The notes beneath the pieces were generated by a model. The model was not told the origin of the DNA. It did not search any database and was given only the letters and a program-made list of their open reading frames with translations. Below are positions 18,327-28,374 of a stretch of 64,000 bases of DNA, one piece after another (the stretch's first letter is position 1; every line of letters begins with the position of its first letter). Source of the stretch: Thalassotalea sp. ND16A (lineage in GTDB: Bacteria > Pseudomonadota > Gammaproteobacteria > Enterobacterales > Alteromonadaceae); assembly GCF_000764205.1 (NCBI RefSeq), contig NZ_JQDZ01000012.1, positions 1 to 64,000 on the forward strand. Reading direction: 5' to 3'. The position numbers were made by a program, and so were the translations under genes.

Positions 18327-18632
18327 ATGGATAACAAGAAAGCAATAATGATATTAACTGAACTTGAACAGCGGGTTTCCCAGGTGAAAGCTGTGCTTGT
18401 TGAGCAGACCATAAAACAAAACTATCAGTCACTGGATTCTCTGAAACCACTGGTAGACTCTCATTCGAAAGAGCACAAGGTACTGTTGAGTGACATTGCC
18501 ATACTCGCAGATATTTCAGCAAACACCTTAACCCGGCTGCTTAAAGACCCCCAATCGGCAAAAGTATCGACCCTAACAGCGGTACTTGGCGTGCTTGGTA
18601 AGAGTATTTATATAGGACAGGTTAATGGCTAA
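18327..18632 (+). CDS. hipB: HipB-like helix-turn-helix protein of a tripartite HipBST module
   Basis: A 101-residue DNA-binding protein. The first 45 residues are a helical lead (ILTELEQRVSQVKAVLVEQT). A helix-turn-helix occupies about 48-90 (LLSDIAILADISANTLTRLL, then KDPQSAKVSTLTAVLGVLGK). In classic HipAB the HipB dimer both represses the operon and inhibits HipA; in the described HipBST system it represses and strengthens neutralisation, while HipS is the main antitoxin. ATG 18327 is chosen over a GTG three codons upstream. It overlaps hipS by 8 bases. The two palindromes upstream are probable binding sites. Confidence 0.8.
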   Translation: MDNKKAIMILTELEQRVSQVKAVLVEQTIKQNYQSLDSLKPLVDSHSKEHKVLLSDIAILADISANTLTRLLKDPQSAKVSTLTAVLGVLGKSIYIGQVNG

Positions 18633-18969
18633 CCTGAACCGTAAAGGCCTGGTTTATGCCAATGGTGTACTCGCGGGGGAGATCCTTGAATATAGAGCAG
18701 GATTAATCGAAACCTTTAAATTTGTTTATGACCATGAGTATGTGAAATCTGGGGTCCCCATTGGCCATAGGTTTCCTATTGAACAATTAAAGTATGAGTT
18801 TGATATTCTGCCGCCATTTTTCACCAATTTGCTTAGTGAGGGCTGGGTTAAGTTTCACCAAAGCTCAAAAGCACGATTAGATAGGGCTGATGAGTTTGGC
18901 CTATTGCTTGCCAATGGTGCCGAAATTATTGGCGCTATATCCATCATTAAAGTAGAGGTGAATGACTAA
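18625..18969 (+). CDS. hipS: HipS-like antitoxin (HipA N-terminal subdomain as a separate protein)
   Basis: A 114-residue protein equivalent to the N-subdomain 1 of HipA kinases: GLVYANGVLAGEILEYRAGL, FKFVYDHEYVKSGVPIGHRF and FDILPPFFTNLLSEGW (the last being the HipA 'LPPFF.NLLPEG' motif). In full-length HipA this region is fused to the kinase; here it is a separate gene between hipB and the kinase gene, as in the HipBST system of enteropathogenic E. coli, where HipS blocks the kinase. Translation is coupled: it starts inside hipB (AGGA upstream) and its stop overlaps the next ATG by one base. Confidence 0.85.
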   Translation: MANLNRKGLVYANGVLAGEILEYRAGLIETFKFVYDHEYVKSGVPIGHRFPIEQLKYEFDILPPFFTNLLSEGWVKFHQSSKARLDRADEFGLLLANGAEIIGAISIIKVEVND

Positions 18970-19985
18970 TGGCCAAGTCGGTTTGTCAAGGGAGCTTAAA
19001 GTTTGTATCCACTAAGCAAATGGATAACGGATTTAGTCGGGCTCATTTAAAATCAATGTTTGGCTTGTCAAAATACCCTGATAATGGCTTGTCGATAACC
19101 GGCACTAGTGAGTCTTTTGAAGATTTAGCCATTGACTATACTGATGGTGTCTCTATTTCTGGTGTGCAACGCAAACTTTTTATGACATTAGAGAACGGAG
19201 TGTTGAAACCTGTCGTTGAAAATGGTTTATACATAGTAAAACCATCCCCGCAGAAGTTCCCTGAACTCGCTGAAAATGAACACGCTATTATGTGCCTTGC
19301 CAGAGCGGTAGGGTTAGATGTTGCTGATTGCTCACTGATACCATTTGAAAATGGTGAGCGGGCTTACGTCACTAAGCGATTTGATATAACCGCAAGTGGG
19401 CAACGGTTATTTATCGAAGATGGTGCATCACTTTGTAATATTCACCCAAAACATAAAGGCGATGACTCGCTCTCGTATGAGAACACGTTGAAAGAATTAT
19501 ACCAGGCATCTGGCAACCAAAAAACAGTTCTTCTGAACGCGTTTAACCAGGTGTTGTTTTCATTTATCGTTGGCAACAGTGATCTACATTTGAAAAACTT
19601 CTCGATGTATAGAGAGCCAACGTCTAATACCACCACAATGAATAATTTCACTCCCATTTACGATGTATTGTCGATTGCACCTTATCCTGCATATGATGGT
19701 GAATATATGACGCTATCATTGCTTCATTCTGAGCTAGACAGCAATTTTAGTTCCAGTTATGAAAGTTATGGCTATTACACTTTTCATGATTTTTTATTGC
19801 TGGCAGAAAATATTGGTCTTGGCGAAAAAGCAGGAGCAAGCTTTATTAAAAAACTTGCAAGCAAGGTTGAGCAGACCGCAGATGTGGTCATGCAAAATTC
19901 TTTTTGCTCAGCCAATCTTAGAGAAATTATCTTAAAACGCATCAAAGAGCGCTGTAGCTGCTTAAAAAGACCGGTTATCAGTTAA
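18969..19985 (+). CDS. hipT: HipT-like serine/threonine kinase toxin
   Basis: A 338-residue HipA-family kinase lacking the N-terminal subdomain. Its Gly-rich loop has Ser62-Ile-Ser64 (GVSISGVQRKLF), the two-serine pattern whose autophosphorylation controls HipT in E. coli O127:H6. The kinase core shows VGNSDLHLKNFS with catalytic Asp205 and Asn210, and PIYDVLS with metal-binding Asp232, close to the positions known in HipT. Established HipT phosphorylates tryptophanyl-tRNA synthetase and stalls translation; the target here is inferred only. Strong GAGGTG ribosome site nine bases upstream, inside hipS. The stop codon is followed by a TAACCTGA repeat tip. Confidence 0.88.
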   Translation: MAKSVCQGSLKFVSTKQMDNGFSRAHLKSMFGLSKYPDNGLSITGTSESFEDLAIDYTDGVSISGVQRKLFMTLENGVLKPVVENGLYIVKPSPQKFPELAENEHAIMCLARAVGLDVADCSLIPFENGERAYVTKRFDITASGQRLFIEDGASLCNIHPKHKGDDSLSYENTLKELYQASGNQKTVLLNAFNQVLFSFIVGNSDLHLKNFSMYREPTSNTTTMNNFTPIYDVLSIAPYPAYDGEYMTLSLLHSELDSNFSSSYESYGYYTFHDFLLLAENIGLGEKAGASFIKKLASKVEQTADVVMQNSFCSANLREIILKRIKERCSCLKRPVIS

Positions 19986-20176
19986 CCTGAACGGGATAAG
20001 CAGCACTTGCTCAATACTCACTTTTTTCCGATTTTCTGCGGTAACAGAGTTTATGCCATCCGTGGCAATTCTAAGTTAATCAATCCATGAATTAAATCAA
20101 AGGTCAATAGCGGGCTATTAACCATTGTTTTGCCTTGAAAATTGAAGCATTGATTGACGGTAAAGTATCAATATTA

Positions 20177-21103
20177 TTAGTCTTCGGCGATTGCGGCAAT
20201 TAAGTCTAACGATGGAGCGAAGAAGGCTGCGCCAGTCTCTGCCTGAGTATATTTCAATAAATGATCAAAGTTACCATGGCCGTCACCGGCAATCATACTT
20301 TTTAGCTGTAATTCAAAATTTTCTGGGGTATGACAGTAGGCGACAAAAAATAACCCCTGAATTTTCATATGTCCATAGGGCATGCTTTGACGTACGATCT
20401 CAAGCGATTTGCCATCGCTGTCTTTTAAATTTGTGCGTTTGATATGGGCGGTTAATGGCTTATCCTCAGACGCATATTCAATGTCATCACGTTTGGTACG
20501 GCCAATAATGTCTTCTTGCTGCTTCTCTTTTAAGGTTTGCCACAGGGGTAAGTTATGCTTATAGCGTTGAATGTGTAGATAACTGCCTTTGGCAAATTCC
20601 GCTTGCTCAGTATCACTCACTAAAGCCACTTCACGTTTATGCATGCCTTTCGGATTTTCACTGCCATCGACAAAACCGGTTAGATCACGACCGTCTAAAT
20701 AGCGAAAACCTTTTACCTGCTCTACTAACTCCACTGCATCATTGAGCAACTCACAGACATTGATACTCACCACATGATTGACATCGGCTCTGTCACTGCG
20801 AATTTCGATAAACAGATCATAATTGTTTGCCGGCGCGTACCTGTCTTCCACTTGCAAGTGGCTAAAAGGTTTTAACCCTTGTGGCTTTGCTTGCGGATAA
20901 TATTCGTGCCAATAATTAGCCCCGATAGCGATCACTGCATTTAAATTGGACTCAGAAAATTGATCCGCATAATCTTCAAATAAAGCCGGTAATGCCGCTA
21001 AAGCTTTACGAATAAAATTATTTTTATTATCCAATACATTAAACATTAAATAATAGCTGTGTAGGTTTGGCTCGGCACAAATACCAAATTGCTCTCTGGC
21101 CAT
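20177..21103 (-). CDS. Dyp-type heme peroxidase (YfeX-like)
   Basis: A 308-residue dye-decolourising-type peroxidase. The family hallmark GRDLTGFVDGSENPKG (GxxDG with the catalytic Asp) is at about residues 150-165; RTNLKDSDGKSLEIVRQSMP and the downstream YGHMKIQGLFFVAYCHTPE are also typical of the YfeX/B-type group. It has no Tat or Sec signal, so it is cytoplasmic. It uses peroxide to oxidise porphyrinogens or dyes; the physiological substrate is uncertain. Single gene, flanked by repeat-containing gaps. Confidence 0.9.
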   Translation of the reverse strand: MAREQFGICAEPNLHSYYLMFNVLDNKNNFIRKALAALPALFEDYADQFSESNLNAVIAIGANYWHEYYPQAKPQGLKPFSHLQVEDRYAPANNYDLFIEIRSDRADVNHVVSINVCELLNDAVELVEQVKGFRYLDGRDLTGFVDGSENPKGMHKREVALVSDTEQAEFAKGSYLHIQRYKHNLPLWQTLKEKQQEDIIGRTKRDDIEYASEDKPLTAHIKRTNLKDSDGKSLEIVRQSMPYGHMKIQGLFFVAYCHTPENFELQLKSMIAGDGHGNFDHLLKYTQAETGAAFFAPSLDLIAAIAED

Positions 21104-21354
21104 AAAAACTCGCTGATCGCTTCGAATAGGGAATAATATTTTAAGTATATGAGTTTATTTGATTTTACAAAAGGAGAATTTTAGGTTTTGGGAAATGAAA
21201 AATGAAGTACATGGTACTGAATTAGAAAGCAGAGTGACCCTGCTTAAGTGGATCGCTTGGTAATTAGAGTACGTCAAAGTTACTTGGGGTTAACAAATAT
21301 AAATGCTGAACTCAATCATGACCGGCAGGTCAGTGCCACAATAAGAAGTAGAGA

Positions 21355-21479
21355 CAAAGCGCCGTCATCCCACCGTGCTTTTGGGTGGGATCTCCTAAAT
21401 TCAAAATGAGCCTTTAATAAAGCCACCCTTTAACTGGAGGGGGTTCCGCACAACAACATTGCGGAATGACGGTGCTTTA
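21355..21479. repeat. palindromic intergenic repeat with inverted ends
   Basis: Ends AAAGCGCCGTCATCCC and, inverted, GGAATGACGGTGCTTT; inside, CCACC-GTGCTTTT-GGGTGG forms a stem. This looks like a dispersed non-coding repeat of the CGTCATTCC type seen in many gammaproteobacteria. It sits in the 393-base gap between the peroxidase and apaH, where nothing else was recognised. Confidence 0.55.
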
Positions 21480-21496
21480 TTTCTAATATTGAGTTT

Positions 21497-22312
21497 TTAA
21501 GTGATGGCGGCAACGGTGAACAGCCGTTTGTCATGCCAGCGTAGCATCGTGAGATCGCCACCCCATACACAGCCGGTATCGAGCGCGTATACATTGGAGT
21601 TTGTCACCTTGCCATCCAAACTGGCCCAATGGCCAAACACCCATTTACATCTGGTTAATTGCGTGGAGAGCTCATACCAGGGGGTTAAATTTCGATCTTG
21701 GTTATCTTCTGGCGAATACTTGTTAGTAAAATCAAGAGCGCCGGTGCCGGTGATACAAAAGCGCATGCGAGTCAGGGCATTAACGCTGAATCGAAACTGT
21801 TGCTCTTCGGTGGTTGCCAACGACCATGAATTTGGTTCATTGCCATACATTAAAGTTAGCCAGTGATCACGATTATCAGATGAAATCCGTTGTTGCACAA
21901 AGCTTGATTGTTGCAATGCTTGTTGCGCAGTCCATTGCGGTGACAATCCGGCATGGCTCATAAAAGCATTTTCGTTGGGTAATTGCACCACTAAAGGTTG
22001 TTGCGCAAGCCAGTCCATCAACTCATCGAGATCTGGTGCATTAAGCAGATCATCTAACCGGTCATTTTTTTTCACGGGTTTGATGCCAGCATGAACAGCA
22101 AGCAAGTGCAGATCGTGATTGCCTAATACGACCACGGCGCTATCACCTAAGTCTTTTATTAGCCTGATGGTCGCTAAAGAGTCTGGGCCGCGAGCGATTA
22201 AATCACCGGTAAACCATAATTGATCACAGCTTGTATCAAAATTAACTTTCGCCATCAACTGGCACAACTCTTGGTGACAGCCCTGAATGTCTCCGACCAG
22301 ATAAATTGCCAT
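21497..22312 (-). CDS. apaH: bis(5'-nucleosyl)-tetraphosphatase, symmetrical
   Basis: A 271-residue metallophosphatase that cleaves Ap4A into two ADP and removes Np4 caps from RNA. Phosphoesterase motifs are in order: VGDIQGCHQEL at residues 6-16, GDLIARGPDSL near 37, GNHDLHLLAVHAG near 63, and GHWASLDGK and LDTGCVWGG in the C-terminal half. The start MAIYLVGDIQG (22312) is the family start; the frame continues into apaG sequence. It begins 4 bases after apaG in the surA-pdxA-rsmA-apaG-apaH operon. Confidence 0.96.
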   Translation of the reverse strand: MAIYLVGDIQGCHQELCQLMAKVNFDTSCDQLWFTGDLIARGPDSLATIRLIKDLGDSAVVVLGNHDLHLLAVHAGIKPVKKNDRLDDLLNAPDLDELMDWLAQQPLVVQLPNENAFMSHAGLSPQWTAQQALQQSSFVQQRISSDNRDHWLTLMYGNEPNSWSLATTEEQQFRFSVNALTRMRFCITGTGALDFTNKYSPEDNQDRNLTPWYELSTQLTRCKWVFGHWASLDGKVTNSNVYALDTGCVWGGDLTMLRWHDKRLFTVAAIT

Positions 22313-22316
22313 GCGC

Positions 22317-22712
22317 TTAGTTGAGGATATTGGGAACAGAAAGGCCAAAAACCGGAATTTCGACTTTATGTTGATTGCCCTGCAAATCTTTCATGGTGTA
22401 AAAGCCTTCCATGGTGCCAATGGGGGTTTTTAAGATAGAGCCACTGGAATAGCGATAACGTTGACCACTTTGTAGCACCGGTTGCTGGCCGACAACGCCG
22501 TCACCTTCAACCGATACCTTGTTGCCATCGGCGTCGGTAATAAGCCAGCTGCGGGAGATTAATTGCATGGTTTTATCACTATTATTTTCAATAGTAATGG
22601 TGTAACTGAAGACAAACCTGTCTTGATATTGATCCGATTGCTCTTCAATAAAGTCAACCTGAGTCGAGACCTTCACTAGCTGTCCAGGGTTTGCCTGTGT
22701 TGTTTCCATCAA
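22317..22712 (-). CDS. apaG: ApaG (Co2+/Mg2+ efflux-associated protein)
   Basis: A 131-residue protein with the ApaG fibronectin-III-like beta sandwich: FVFSYTITIENNSDKTMQLI, SRSWLITDADGNKVSVEGDG and VVGQQPVLQSGQRYRYSSGS, then GTMEGFYTM. Function not settled; genetic data link it to cobalt resistance and magnesium efflux. Sits between rsmA and apaH in the usual order with short gaps on both sides. Confidence 0.95.
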   Translation of the reverse strand: MMETTQANPGQLVKVSTQVDFIEEQSDQYQDRFVFSYTITIENNSDKTMQLISRSWLITDADGNKVSVEGDGVVGQQPVLQSGQRYRYSSGSILKTPIGTMEGFYTMKDLQGNQHKVEIPVFGLSVPNILN

Positions 22713-22735
22713 TTACACCTTAGCACTTAATAAAT

Positions 22736-23545
22736 TTATAACGCTGGCGGGTTATCCGTCAGATAGTTTGCCACATCAATATAATCACGCAAACTCAAAT
22801 TTTCTGGTCTCAGCCCCGGGTTAATCCCCAGTTCTTGCAATTGTTCGACACTGATCAGTTTTTTGAAACTATTTCGAATGGTTTTACGACGTTGATTAAA
22901 TGCTTCACGGGTGACTCGCTCAAGCCACTTAACATCTTTAGCCGGATATGTAATTTCTTTATGTGGTATCAATCGCACTATGGCGCTGTCTACTTTTGGT
23001 GGCGGTTGAAACGCTTCAGGACCGATTTCCATCACCGGCATTACCTGACAAAAATATTGGCTCATAATCGATAAGCGGCCATATGCCTTGCAGTCTGGAC
23101 CTGCCGCCATTCGATTTACCACTTCTTTTTGCAACATAAAATGCATGTCTTTGATGCAATCTTTAAAAGACAATAAATGAAAAATTAATGGCGTTGAAAT
23201 ATTATAGGGCAGATTGCCAAACACTCTTAATTGTTTTTCTGTTGCCAGGCTGGAAAAGTCAAACTTCAGGGCATCGGTTTCATGAATGGTTAAATGTTTG
23301 GCGATGAAAGGGTGGTGTCGCAATCGGTGCGCCAGATCTCGGTCAAGCTCAACCACAGATATGTCACCAGCACGTTCAATAACAGGTTCGGTTAAGGCGC
23401 CAAGGCCAGGACCAATTTCTACCAGATTTTCGCCTGCACTCGGGTCGATAGCATCAACAATGCGGCTGATCACCGCATCGTCGTGTAAAAAATTTTGCCC
23501 AAAGCGTTTTTTCGCGGTATGACCTAAATGATTTTTATTACTCAT
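22736..23545 (-). CDS. rsmA: 16S rRNA (adenine1518/1519-N6) dimethyltransferase
   Basis: A 269-residue KsgA/RsmA enzyme that dimethylates two adenosines in the 3' hairpin of 16S rRNA during 30S maturation. Motifs: [14 protein letters not shown] at the N-terminus, SAM-binding [14 protein letters not shown] at about 42-55, [13 protein letters not shown] (the catalytic NLPY) near 114, and the C-terminal [15 protein letters not shown]. It overlaps pdxA by four bases (ATGA), so their translation is coupled. Confidence 0.97.
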   Translation of the reverse strand: MSNKNHLGHTAKKRFGQNFLHDDAVISRIVDAIDPSAGENLVEIGPGLGALTEPVIERAGDISVVELDRDLAHRLRHHPFIAKHLTIHETDALKFDFSSLATEKQLRVFGNLPYNISTPLIFHLLSFKDCIKDMHFMLQKEVVNRMAAGPDCKAYGRLSIMSQYFCQVMPVMEIGPEAFQPPPKVDSAIVRLIPHKEITYPAKDVKWLERVTREAFNQRRKTIRNSFKKLISVEQLQELGINPGLRPENLSLRDYIDVANYLTDNPPAL

Positions 23546-24525
23546 TGATGATGTTGTACCAATTCAATTGCGTGATTTATAGCAGCTCTAAAACTGCCGC
23601 TGTCGGCTTTCGTCGTGCCGGCTAATTCAATTGCCGTGCCGTGATCTACTGAAGTTCTGATGAAGGGCAAACCTAAGGTAATATTCACTGCTGCGCCGAA
23701 GCCTTTGTACTTTAATACCGGCAGGCCTTGATCATGATACATCGCCAGTACTGCATCGGCATCGCTCAGGTATTTCTCCTGAAATATGGTATCGGCAGGC
23801 AACGGCCCGGTGATGTGCATGCCTTCGTTGCGTAGCGATTCCAATGCCGGGATAATGATTTCAATTTCTTCACGGCCCAAATGCCCATCTTCACCAGCAT
23901 GCGGGTTTAAACCACAGACGTAAATTTTAGGCTGTTTAATACCAAACTTTTCTTTTAGATCTTTGTTTAGTATACGAGTGATTTTTTGAATCCGCTCATA
24001 AGTTATCGCTTTTGCTACATAGGCAAGCGGAATGTGGGTCGTCATCAATGACACGCGCAAGCCTTCGGTTGCCAACATCATAACCACATCGTTACAATTC
24101 GCTTGTTGGGCAAAGTATTCGGTATGACCACTAAATGGAATACCGGCCTGGTTAATTAAGCCTTTATGAACCGGACCGGTGACGATGGCCTGAAATTCAC
24201 TATTCATATTGTGTTCACAGGCCAGCTTTAGGGTTTCTACGACGTAAGCACCGTTATTGGCATTTAATACCCCAGGTTCACAAGGCTCCACTAGATCTAC
24301 CGGCAGCACTTTAATATGGCCAGCCTTATGAGGTTTCGCTTCTGCTGTTGTATCGTAAATCGTTACCTTAAGCTCCAAACCCAGCTTCTGCGCCCGTTCG
24401 GCTAATAATTGTGGATCAGCAATCGCAACAATTTGCACCGGCCAGTCTTGCTGTGCCAACTGAATTAAAAGATCAGGACCAACGCCGGCGGGTTCACCGG
24501 GAGTAATGGCAATTTTATAAACCAT
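23542..24525 (-). CDS. pdxA: 4-hydroxythreonine-4-phosphate dehydrogenase
   Basis: A 327-residue enzyme of the DXP-dependent pyridoxal phosphate pathway. N-terminal [14 protein letters not shown], metal and substrate motifs GPVHKGLIN followed by GHTEYFA (about 137-150), [14 protein letters not shown] near 206, and [16 protein letters not shown] near 264, with the conserved His residues of the metal site. It follows surA by five bases and overlaps rsmA. Confidence 0.96.
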   Translation of the reverse strand: MVYKIAITPGEPAGVGPDLLIQLAQQDWPVQIVAIADPQLLAERAQKLGLELKVTIYDTTAEAKPHKAGHIKVLPVDLVEPCEPGVLNANNGAYVVETLKLACEHNMNSEFQAIVTGPVHKGLINQAGIPFSGHTEYFAQQANCNDVVMMLATEGLRVSLMTTHIPLAYVAKAITYERIQKITRILNKDLKEKFGIKQPKIYVCGLNPHAGEDGHLGREEIEIIIPALESLRNEGMHITGPLPADTIFQEKYLSDADAVLAMYHDQGLPVLKYKGFGAAVNITLGLPFIRTSVDHGTAIELAGTTKADSGSFRAAINHAIELVQHHQ

Positions 24526-24530
24526 TTGGC

Positions 24531-25841
24531 TTAACCTTCTTCATCAAGAACTTCAATGTAGGCTTCATCACGCGTCTCTTTCATCCAACGAATGGCCTCA
24601 ACACCAAATTTACGATTGAAAATAAGGTTGTAAGCACGATTTGAGTTGTTTTGTTCGGTAGCATCTTGAATTCTACGACCGGTAAGCTGAACCAAGTGCC
24701 AACCAAATGATGAACGGAACGGCTTGTGGTACTCATCAACTTCTAATGTTGCCAAGGCTTTTGTAAATACTGGATCGTAGCCGGTAGGGTCTGCCCAACC
24801 CAAATCACCACCACGACTTGCGGTAGGGCCATCTGAATGTTCACGGGCTAAGGCATCAAAGTCTGCTTCGCCAGCTGCTAATTGCGTTAAGAAGTCTTTC
24901 AGGATTTGTTCTGCTTTTTCTTCCGATAAGATAATCGATGGTTCAATCAAAATATGACGAGATTTTACTTCGCTAATTTCAACTTTTTCTTTGCCGCGAA
25001 TATCAAGGATTTTAATGATGTTAAAGCCTAAACCAGTACGAACCGGACCAAACACCGAGCCACTCTCTTGACCATCAACCAATTCGGCAAATAATGTTGG
25101 CATTTCATTGATCCCGCGCCAGCCTAAATCACCGCCTTCAAGCGCGGTTGGTGCACCGGATGAAGCAATGGCAATTTTTTTAAAGTCGGAGCCCGAGTTT
25201 AATAACTCAATCACTTTATCGGCACGTTGTTTCGCATCGACCAAATCTTCCTGAGTGGGATCATCAGGAAAACTGATCAAAATGTGGCCCATATTGTATT
25301 CCACATCCGCGTTAGTTTGCTGCTTCATTAAATCGACTAAATTGCTCACTTCTTGCGGCGTAATGGCAACACGGCGACGGACACTGCCGCGACGTACTTC
25401 ACTGGTGATCATTTCAATCCGTATGCCTTCACGGTAGCGTTCGTAATTAATGCCATCCGCTACCAGTTTTTGACGAAATTGCTCAGTGCTCATGTCGGCG
25501 TTTTCTTTGGCAATTGAGGCAATAGCACCATCAAGTTGGGCATCACTGATTTGCACCCCCATGCGCTCACCCATTTGTAATAACAAGCTGTCATTGATGA
25601 GTTTTTCCATGGCCTGGGTGCGCAAGGCCTTATCTGAAGGCAAGCTTTGCTTTTCAAGCAATGCTTGTTTTTTGACACTACCGACCAGTTCATTAACGTC
25701 TGATTCGAGTACGACACCCGAATTTACGATCGCGACAACTTTGTCCAGTTCTTTTTCTTTTGCATTAACAGGTGTTGATAAAGCAACAGCGCTAAGGGCT
25801 AAGCCTGAAATGATAAAGGCAAATCTAATTATTGTTTTCAT
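24531..25841 (-). CDS. surA: periplasmic chaperone/peptidyl-prolyl isomerase SurA
   Basis: A 436-residue periplasmic chaperone for outer-membrane proteins. Signal peptide ([20 protein letters not shown]), SurA N-terminal helical domain to about residue 175, then two parvulin PPIase domains: one near 180-285 ([32 protein letters not shown]) and a second near 290-390 ([28 protein letters not shown]). Next to lptD in the conserved order; LptD is a known SurA client, so the pair makes functional sense. Confidence 0.96.
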   Translation of the reverse strand: MKTIIRFAFIISGLALSAVALSTPVNAKEKELDKVVAIVNSGVVLESDVNELVGSVKKQALLEKQSLPSDKALRTQAMEKLINDSLLLQMGERMGVQISDAQLDGAIASIAKENADMSTEQFRQKLVADGINYERYREGIRIEMITSEVRRGSVRRRVAITPQEVSNLVDLMKQQTNADVEYNMGHILISFPDDPTQEDLVDAKQRADKVIELLNSGSDFKKIAIASSGAPTALEGGDLGWRGINEMPTLFAELVDGQESGSVFGPVRTGLGFNIIKILDIRGKEKVEISEVKSRHILIEPSIILSEEKAEQILKDFLTQLAAGEADFDALAREHSDGPTASRGGDLGWADPTGYDPVFTKALATLEVDEYHKPFRSSFGWHLVQLTGRRIQDATEQNNSNRAYNLIFNRKFGVEAIRWMKETRDEAYIEVLDEEG

Positions 25842-25899
25842 TGAATAAAATCTACGGTTAATTACTTTGAATATATTTAATTTTTAAATCGTTTTGTTA

Positions 25900-28212
25900 C
25901 TAATTACTTAGAAAATATGGCCGTTTATAACCAAATATGCCTGATTCTAACATATCATCAACACCAAGTGGTTTTTGTTTTCCACCTAATCCTTTCAGCA
26001 CGAACTGTAACATAAAACCATTATCAAATTCATCGCGTGTGTCTTGCGCAAGTGCATTGAGATCTCCCTGATTCAGTTCATCGTCATCTAAGTTGGTATT
26101 CATACTTCGGTGCACAGCAAAACGTACGGCCCAACAACAACTCTCGTATTGTAAGCCTGCGTAAGCCTCTAACGAACGCTTTCTGATTAAATCATGCGTT
26201 ACCCGACCGACAAATTGCCAGTCTTTATTGATTGGAAAACTTGCCAGGGCCGACGCTTGCTCGATGCCAACATCAGAGATGTTGCGTATGTATCTATGAC
26301 TTAACTGAAATACATTAAGAGCATCCTTTCGATAATCGATGCTCACTTGACTTCGATCCGTTACACTTTGCTTAGTATCGTACTGAATGTCGGTTTGTAA
26401 TTGCCAGCGTTTTGCTAACTGGACAAATAAATCTCCTGCCACTGCCGAAGCATTTTCGTCTTCGCCATCTTCGTTAAAGCTAAGATTAGCTTCATCTAAG
26501 TAGAATATACGACCTAAGCTTAAACGGAAAAGTTCCGTATTATTACTATTTAATATTCGCGTGGTGGCACCCACCGATACTTGATTAGCTTGCGCTATTC
26601 TATCTAAACCACTAAAGCGCTTATCCCGAAACAAGCCATAAAAGTCATCTTGCAAAGCCGAAGTATCGTAAATATAGATATCGTCCTGATTTTTCTCGGG
26701 AACGTATAAATACTGAACTTGTGGTTCAAACGTTTGTATTTTTTCTTCTAAAAATAGTGTTGTTGGCCGATCAAAATTAAGGCCCGTATGTATCCTCACT
26801 TTCGGCAAGGTACGTTTTACCTCTTGTTCAAGGTTCAAGTTCAGGGTTTGGCTAATTTGATCAATATTATCTTGCTGATAAATAGTGTGCATAATGCGTA
26901 GATCGGAATTAATAAACCAGCCGGGTTTTGAAAAGGGAATGTTAAGCCCGGTTTCTAGGTGCAGTCGATCAGCCGTGGGTAGAGTCGGGTCTGAAATATC
27001 AAAATGAGAATACTCACCATAGACATTAAGGGTTGAATTTAAAAATCCTAACGGCTGATAAAGCTCGGCTTCCAGCTGCGGTAAGGTTGAATAACTTTCA
27101 CTGTTTTGCCCTAAAACTTTAAAGTCTTGTACTTTAATCGAGCTGTGCCAGTTCGTACTAAAGTAAGATAACTCGCCAACCTGCAATAAATAGGCATCAT
27201 TTTTGCTGAATTGATCACTGCCGATATCCACCAGGTAGTTATCATCGCTGATATCTCCATAATCCACATGCACTCGATAATTTTCACTAAACGTGCCGGC
27301 GTGTTGCACTCGGGTTAGATAACGCGCGTCATCATTATTGGCTAACTCATCATCACTATCTAAATAATCAAAATTAATCTGCGTATTTAGCTGGCCGGTC
27401 AAGTGTCGAAATTCGGTTTTAAGCTGGGTGCCTCGTTTTGACATATGATAAGGCGTGATGGTGGCATCCATATTCTCGCTGATGTTCAAATAAAAGGGCA
27501 GGCCGAGTTTAAAGCCTGACTTACTCGAGGTAGATATTTGCGGGTAGAGAAAACCGGTTTTGCGTTGATCCGATAATGGAAAACTAAAATAGGGCAAATA
27601 GAAAACCGGCACATCTTTTACCCTAAATACGCTATTCCAGGCTTCGCCGTTATCTTCTTCGCGGTTTAAGTTGATTTCACTGGCAAAAATTTGCCAGTCC
27701 GGTACTACATCGGTGCAGGTAGTAAAATTGGCGTCTTTTAACCTTACCCCTTGTTCACTTATCGCCAGTATACCGGCACTGCCTTTACCAGGGGCGCCAT
27801 TAAGTTGATAGTTGGAATTGGTTAGCACCACCGTGTTATCTACTGAGTTACCTTTCAGGCTTTCGGCCTCAACAGTCAATGAATTATTTTGAAAGCGGGT
27901 ATGCCCGGAAGCTTTTATCTGGCCATTTTTTCTATCAATCAATATTTCATCGGCAGCTATCTTTTTATCCCCGGCTGCAAGCTTTACCGCACCACTAAAT
28001 CGAGCGGATTGATTTTTTTCGACATAAGAGTTTTTTGACTCTATTGAAATCATTTGCTCATCTAACAGTTCCGGGTTGGTTAACACAATAGGCTCTGGCA
28101 GCGGAACTGGGCACTCAACGTAGGGAACTAGTGTTTGTGGTTCTGCTGCGGCCATAGCAGTACTGCTAAAGCAAAAACTAATGATAAAAAGTGATTTACG
28201 GGAAAGTGGCAT
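25900..28212 (-). CDS. lptD: LPS-assembly protein LptD
   Basis: A 770-residue outer-membrane beta-barrel that inserts lipopolysaccharide into the outer leaflet with LptE. Signal peptide MPLSRKSLFIISFCFSSTAMA, then the periplasmic OstA-like jellyroll at about 60-190 (SARFSGAVKLAAGDKKIAAD), then the barrel. The four cysteines of the LptD disulfide switch appear present: one in VECPVP near the N-terminus, one in FTTCTDVVPDW, and an adjacent pair in YESCCWAVRF near the end. It begins the lptD-surA-pdxA-rsmA-apaG-apaH block. Confidence 0.96.
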   Translation of the reverse strand: MPLSRKSLFIISFCFSSTAMAAAEPQTLVPYVECPVPLPEPIVLTNPELLDEQMISIESKNSYVEKNQSARFSGAVKLAAGDKKIAADEILIDRKNGQIKASGHTRFQNNSLTVEAESLKGNSVDNTVVLTNSNYQLNGAPGKGSAGILAISEQGVRLKDANFTTCTDVVPDWQIFASEINLNREEDNGEAWNSVFRVKDVPVFYLPYFSFPLSDQRKTGFLYPQISTSSKSGFKLGLPFYLNISENMDATITPYHMSKRGTQLKTEFRHLTGQLNTQINFDYLDSDDELANNDDARYLTRVQHAGTFSENYRVHVDYGDISDDNYLVDIGSDQFSKNDAYLLQVGELSYFSTNWHSSIKVQDFKVLGQNSESYSTLPQLEAELYQPLGFLNSTLNVYGEYSHFDISDPTLPTADRLHLETGLNIPFSKPGWFINSDLRIMHTIYQQDNIDQISQTLNLNLEQEVKRTLPKVRIHTGLNFDRPTTLFLEEKIQTFEPQVQYLYVPEKNQDDIYIYDTSALQDDFYGLFRDKRFSGLDRIAQANQVSVGATTRILNSNNTELFRLSLGRIFYLDEANLSFNEDGEDENASAVAGDLFVQLAKRWQLQTDIQYDTKQSVTDRSQVSIDYRKDALNVFQLSHRYIRNISDVGIEQASALASFPINKDWQFVGRVTHDLIRKRSLEAYAGLQYESCCWAVRFAVHRSMNTNLDDDELNQGDLNALAQDTRDEFDNGFMLQFVLKGLGGKQKPLGVDDMLESGIFGYKRPYFLSN

Positions 28213-28339
28213 GCATAGTCCGAGTTATAAAATGCTGCTAATACCTGTGTTGGTTATCATTTTAAATGCTTACAGGTAATATTATTTATTTTTTTAATTT
28301 GCTGAGAATTAATATTCGTTAAATTCAGCCATATAGCAA

Positions 28340-28374
28340 ATACTGGTCTGCATAAGATTTATCCAGACCAGTAT
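28340..28374. promoter_or_regulatory. 11-bp perfect inverted repeat in the lptD/amgK gap
   Basis: ATACTGGTCTG, a 13-base loop, then CAGACCAGTAT. It overlaps a TATAAT hexamer (28372-28377), and a related GACCAGTATAGGACC lies 100 bases on. It could be an operator in the 375-base divergent promoter region. No other feature was recognised in this gap. Confidence 0.45.
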
